64,000 bases of DNA from Pseudoxanthomonas sp. SL93 (GTDB taxonomy: Bacteria; Pseudomonadota; Gammaproteobacteria; Xanthomonadales; Xanthomonadaceae), in assembly GCF_026625825.1 (NCBI RefSeq), contig NZ_CP113065.1, forward strand, positions 1,364,001 to 1,428,000, in the 5' to 3' direction. Numbering within the stretch: the stretch's first letter is position 1; each line of letters begins with the position of its first letter. Below the pieces are notes generated by a model. The model saw only the letters and a list, made by a program, of their open reading frames with translations. It did no database searches and was not told where the DNA came from. Of the stretch, positions 63,997-64,000 are shown piece after piece. Position numbers and translations under genes: made by a program.

Positions 63997-64000
63997 CGTG

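Noticed and set aside
1-64000. CRISPR array, prophage, IS or defence island
   Set aside because: No spaced direct repeats, transposase, integrase or known defence domains were seen; genes are core metabolism and regulation.

Overview
The window is dense, GC-rich chromosomal DNA. It most resembles a member of the Xanthomonadaceae/Lysobacteraceae, close to Pseudoxanthomonas, Stenotrophomonas or Xanthomonas. Pointers are the TonB-dependent receptors with xanthomonad-type plugs, a BigR-like sulfide regulator with its metallo-beta-lactamase partner, a RegB/RegA-type redox pair, a DesT-DesC-DesB-type desaturase locus and MTI phosphorylase next to HPRT. Genus placement is inference; no rRNA gene is present. 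I see no insertion sequence, prophage, integrase or CRISPR array. One tRNA gene, Arg(CCT), is present.

Layout. 1-10.4 kb is a starch/maltodextrin utilisation locus: the N-terminus of a TonB-dependent receptor, two tandem esterases, a pullulanase and an alpha-glucosidase on the minus strand, then a divergent MFS sugar transporter and a secreted alpha-amylase. An identical 14-bp LacI-type palindrome lies upstream of the receptor and in the divergent promoter region. 10.4-15 kb is a siderophore uptake operon (receptor, two small membrane proteins, PepSY protein) behind a perfect Fur-box palindrome. 15-18.5 kb holds a LacI regulator and a sulfide/persulfide cluster (OsmC, rhodanese, BigR-like ArsR, divergent persulfide-dioxygenase-like MBL protein). 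18.5-25.3 kb holds two L,D-transpeptidases and thrA-thrB-thrC. The thr operon is preceded by an Ile/Thr-rich leader peptide with attenuator-like stems. 25.4-30.8 kb: GNAT, tRNA-Arg, semialdehyde dehydrogenase, pyrD-murB, DMT transporter.

30.8-36.4 kb is a signalling patch: a TPR-bearing Ser/Thr kinase divergent from an FHA-GGDEF protein, then a DedA-rhodanese fusion and an Asp/Glu racemase. 36.6-42.8 kb: pectinacetylesterase-like protein, small hypothetical, PAP2 phosphatase, ispG, RegBA-type two-component pair. 42.8-53.4 kb: BNR-type lipoprotein with His/Cys motifs, xseA, RraB, VWA lipoprotein, a large GAF-GAF-GGDEF-EAL protein, ECF sigma/anti-sigma pair and an IMPACT-family protein. 53.4-64 kb: ABC exporter, desaturase system with its TetR repressor, L,D-transpeptidase, AidB-like dehydrogenase, FAD monooxygenase, cold-shock protein and purine salvage genes.

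The most interesting points are: a TonB-plug-like motif (TLDSI-V-SGSR-R) shared by the VWA lipoprotein and the putative anti-sigma factor; the thr leader without a U-tract terminator; the twin esterases inside the starch operon; a Ser/Thr kinase facing an FHA-diguanylate cyclase; and inverted REP pairs placed between convergent gene ends. I did not find a clearly undescribed multi-gene defence or mobile system.
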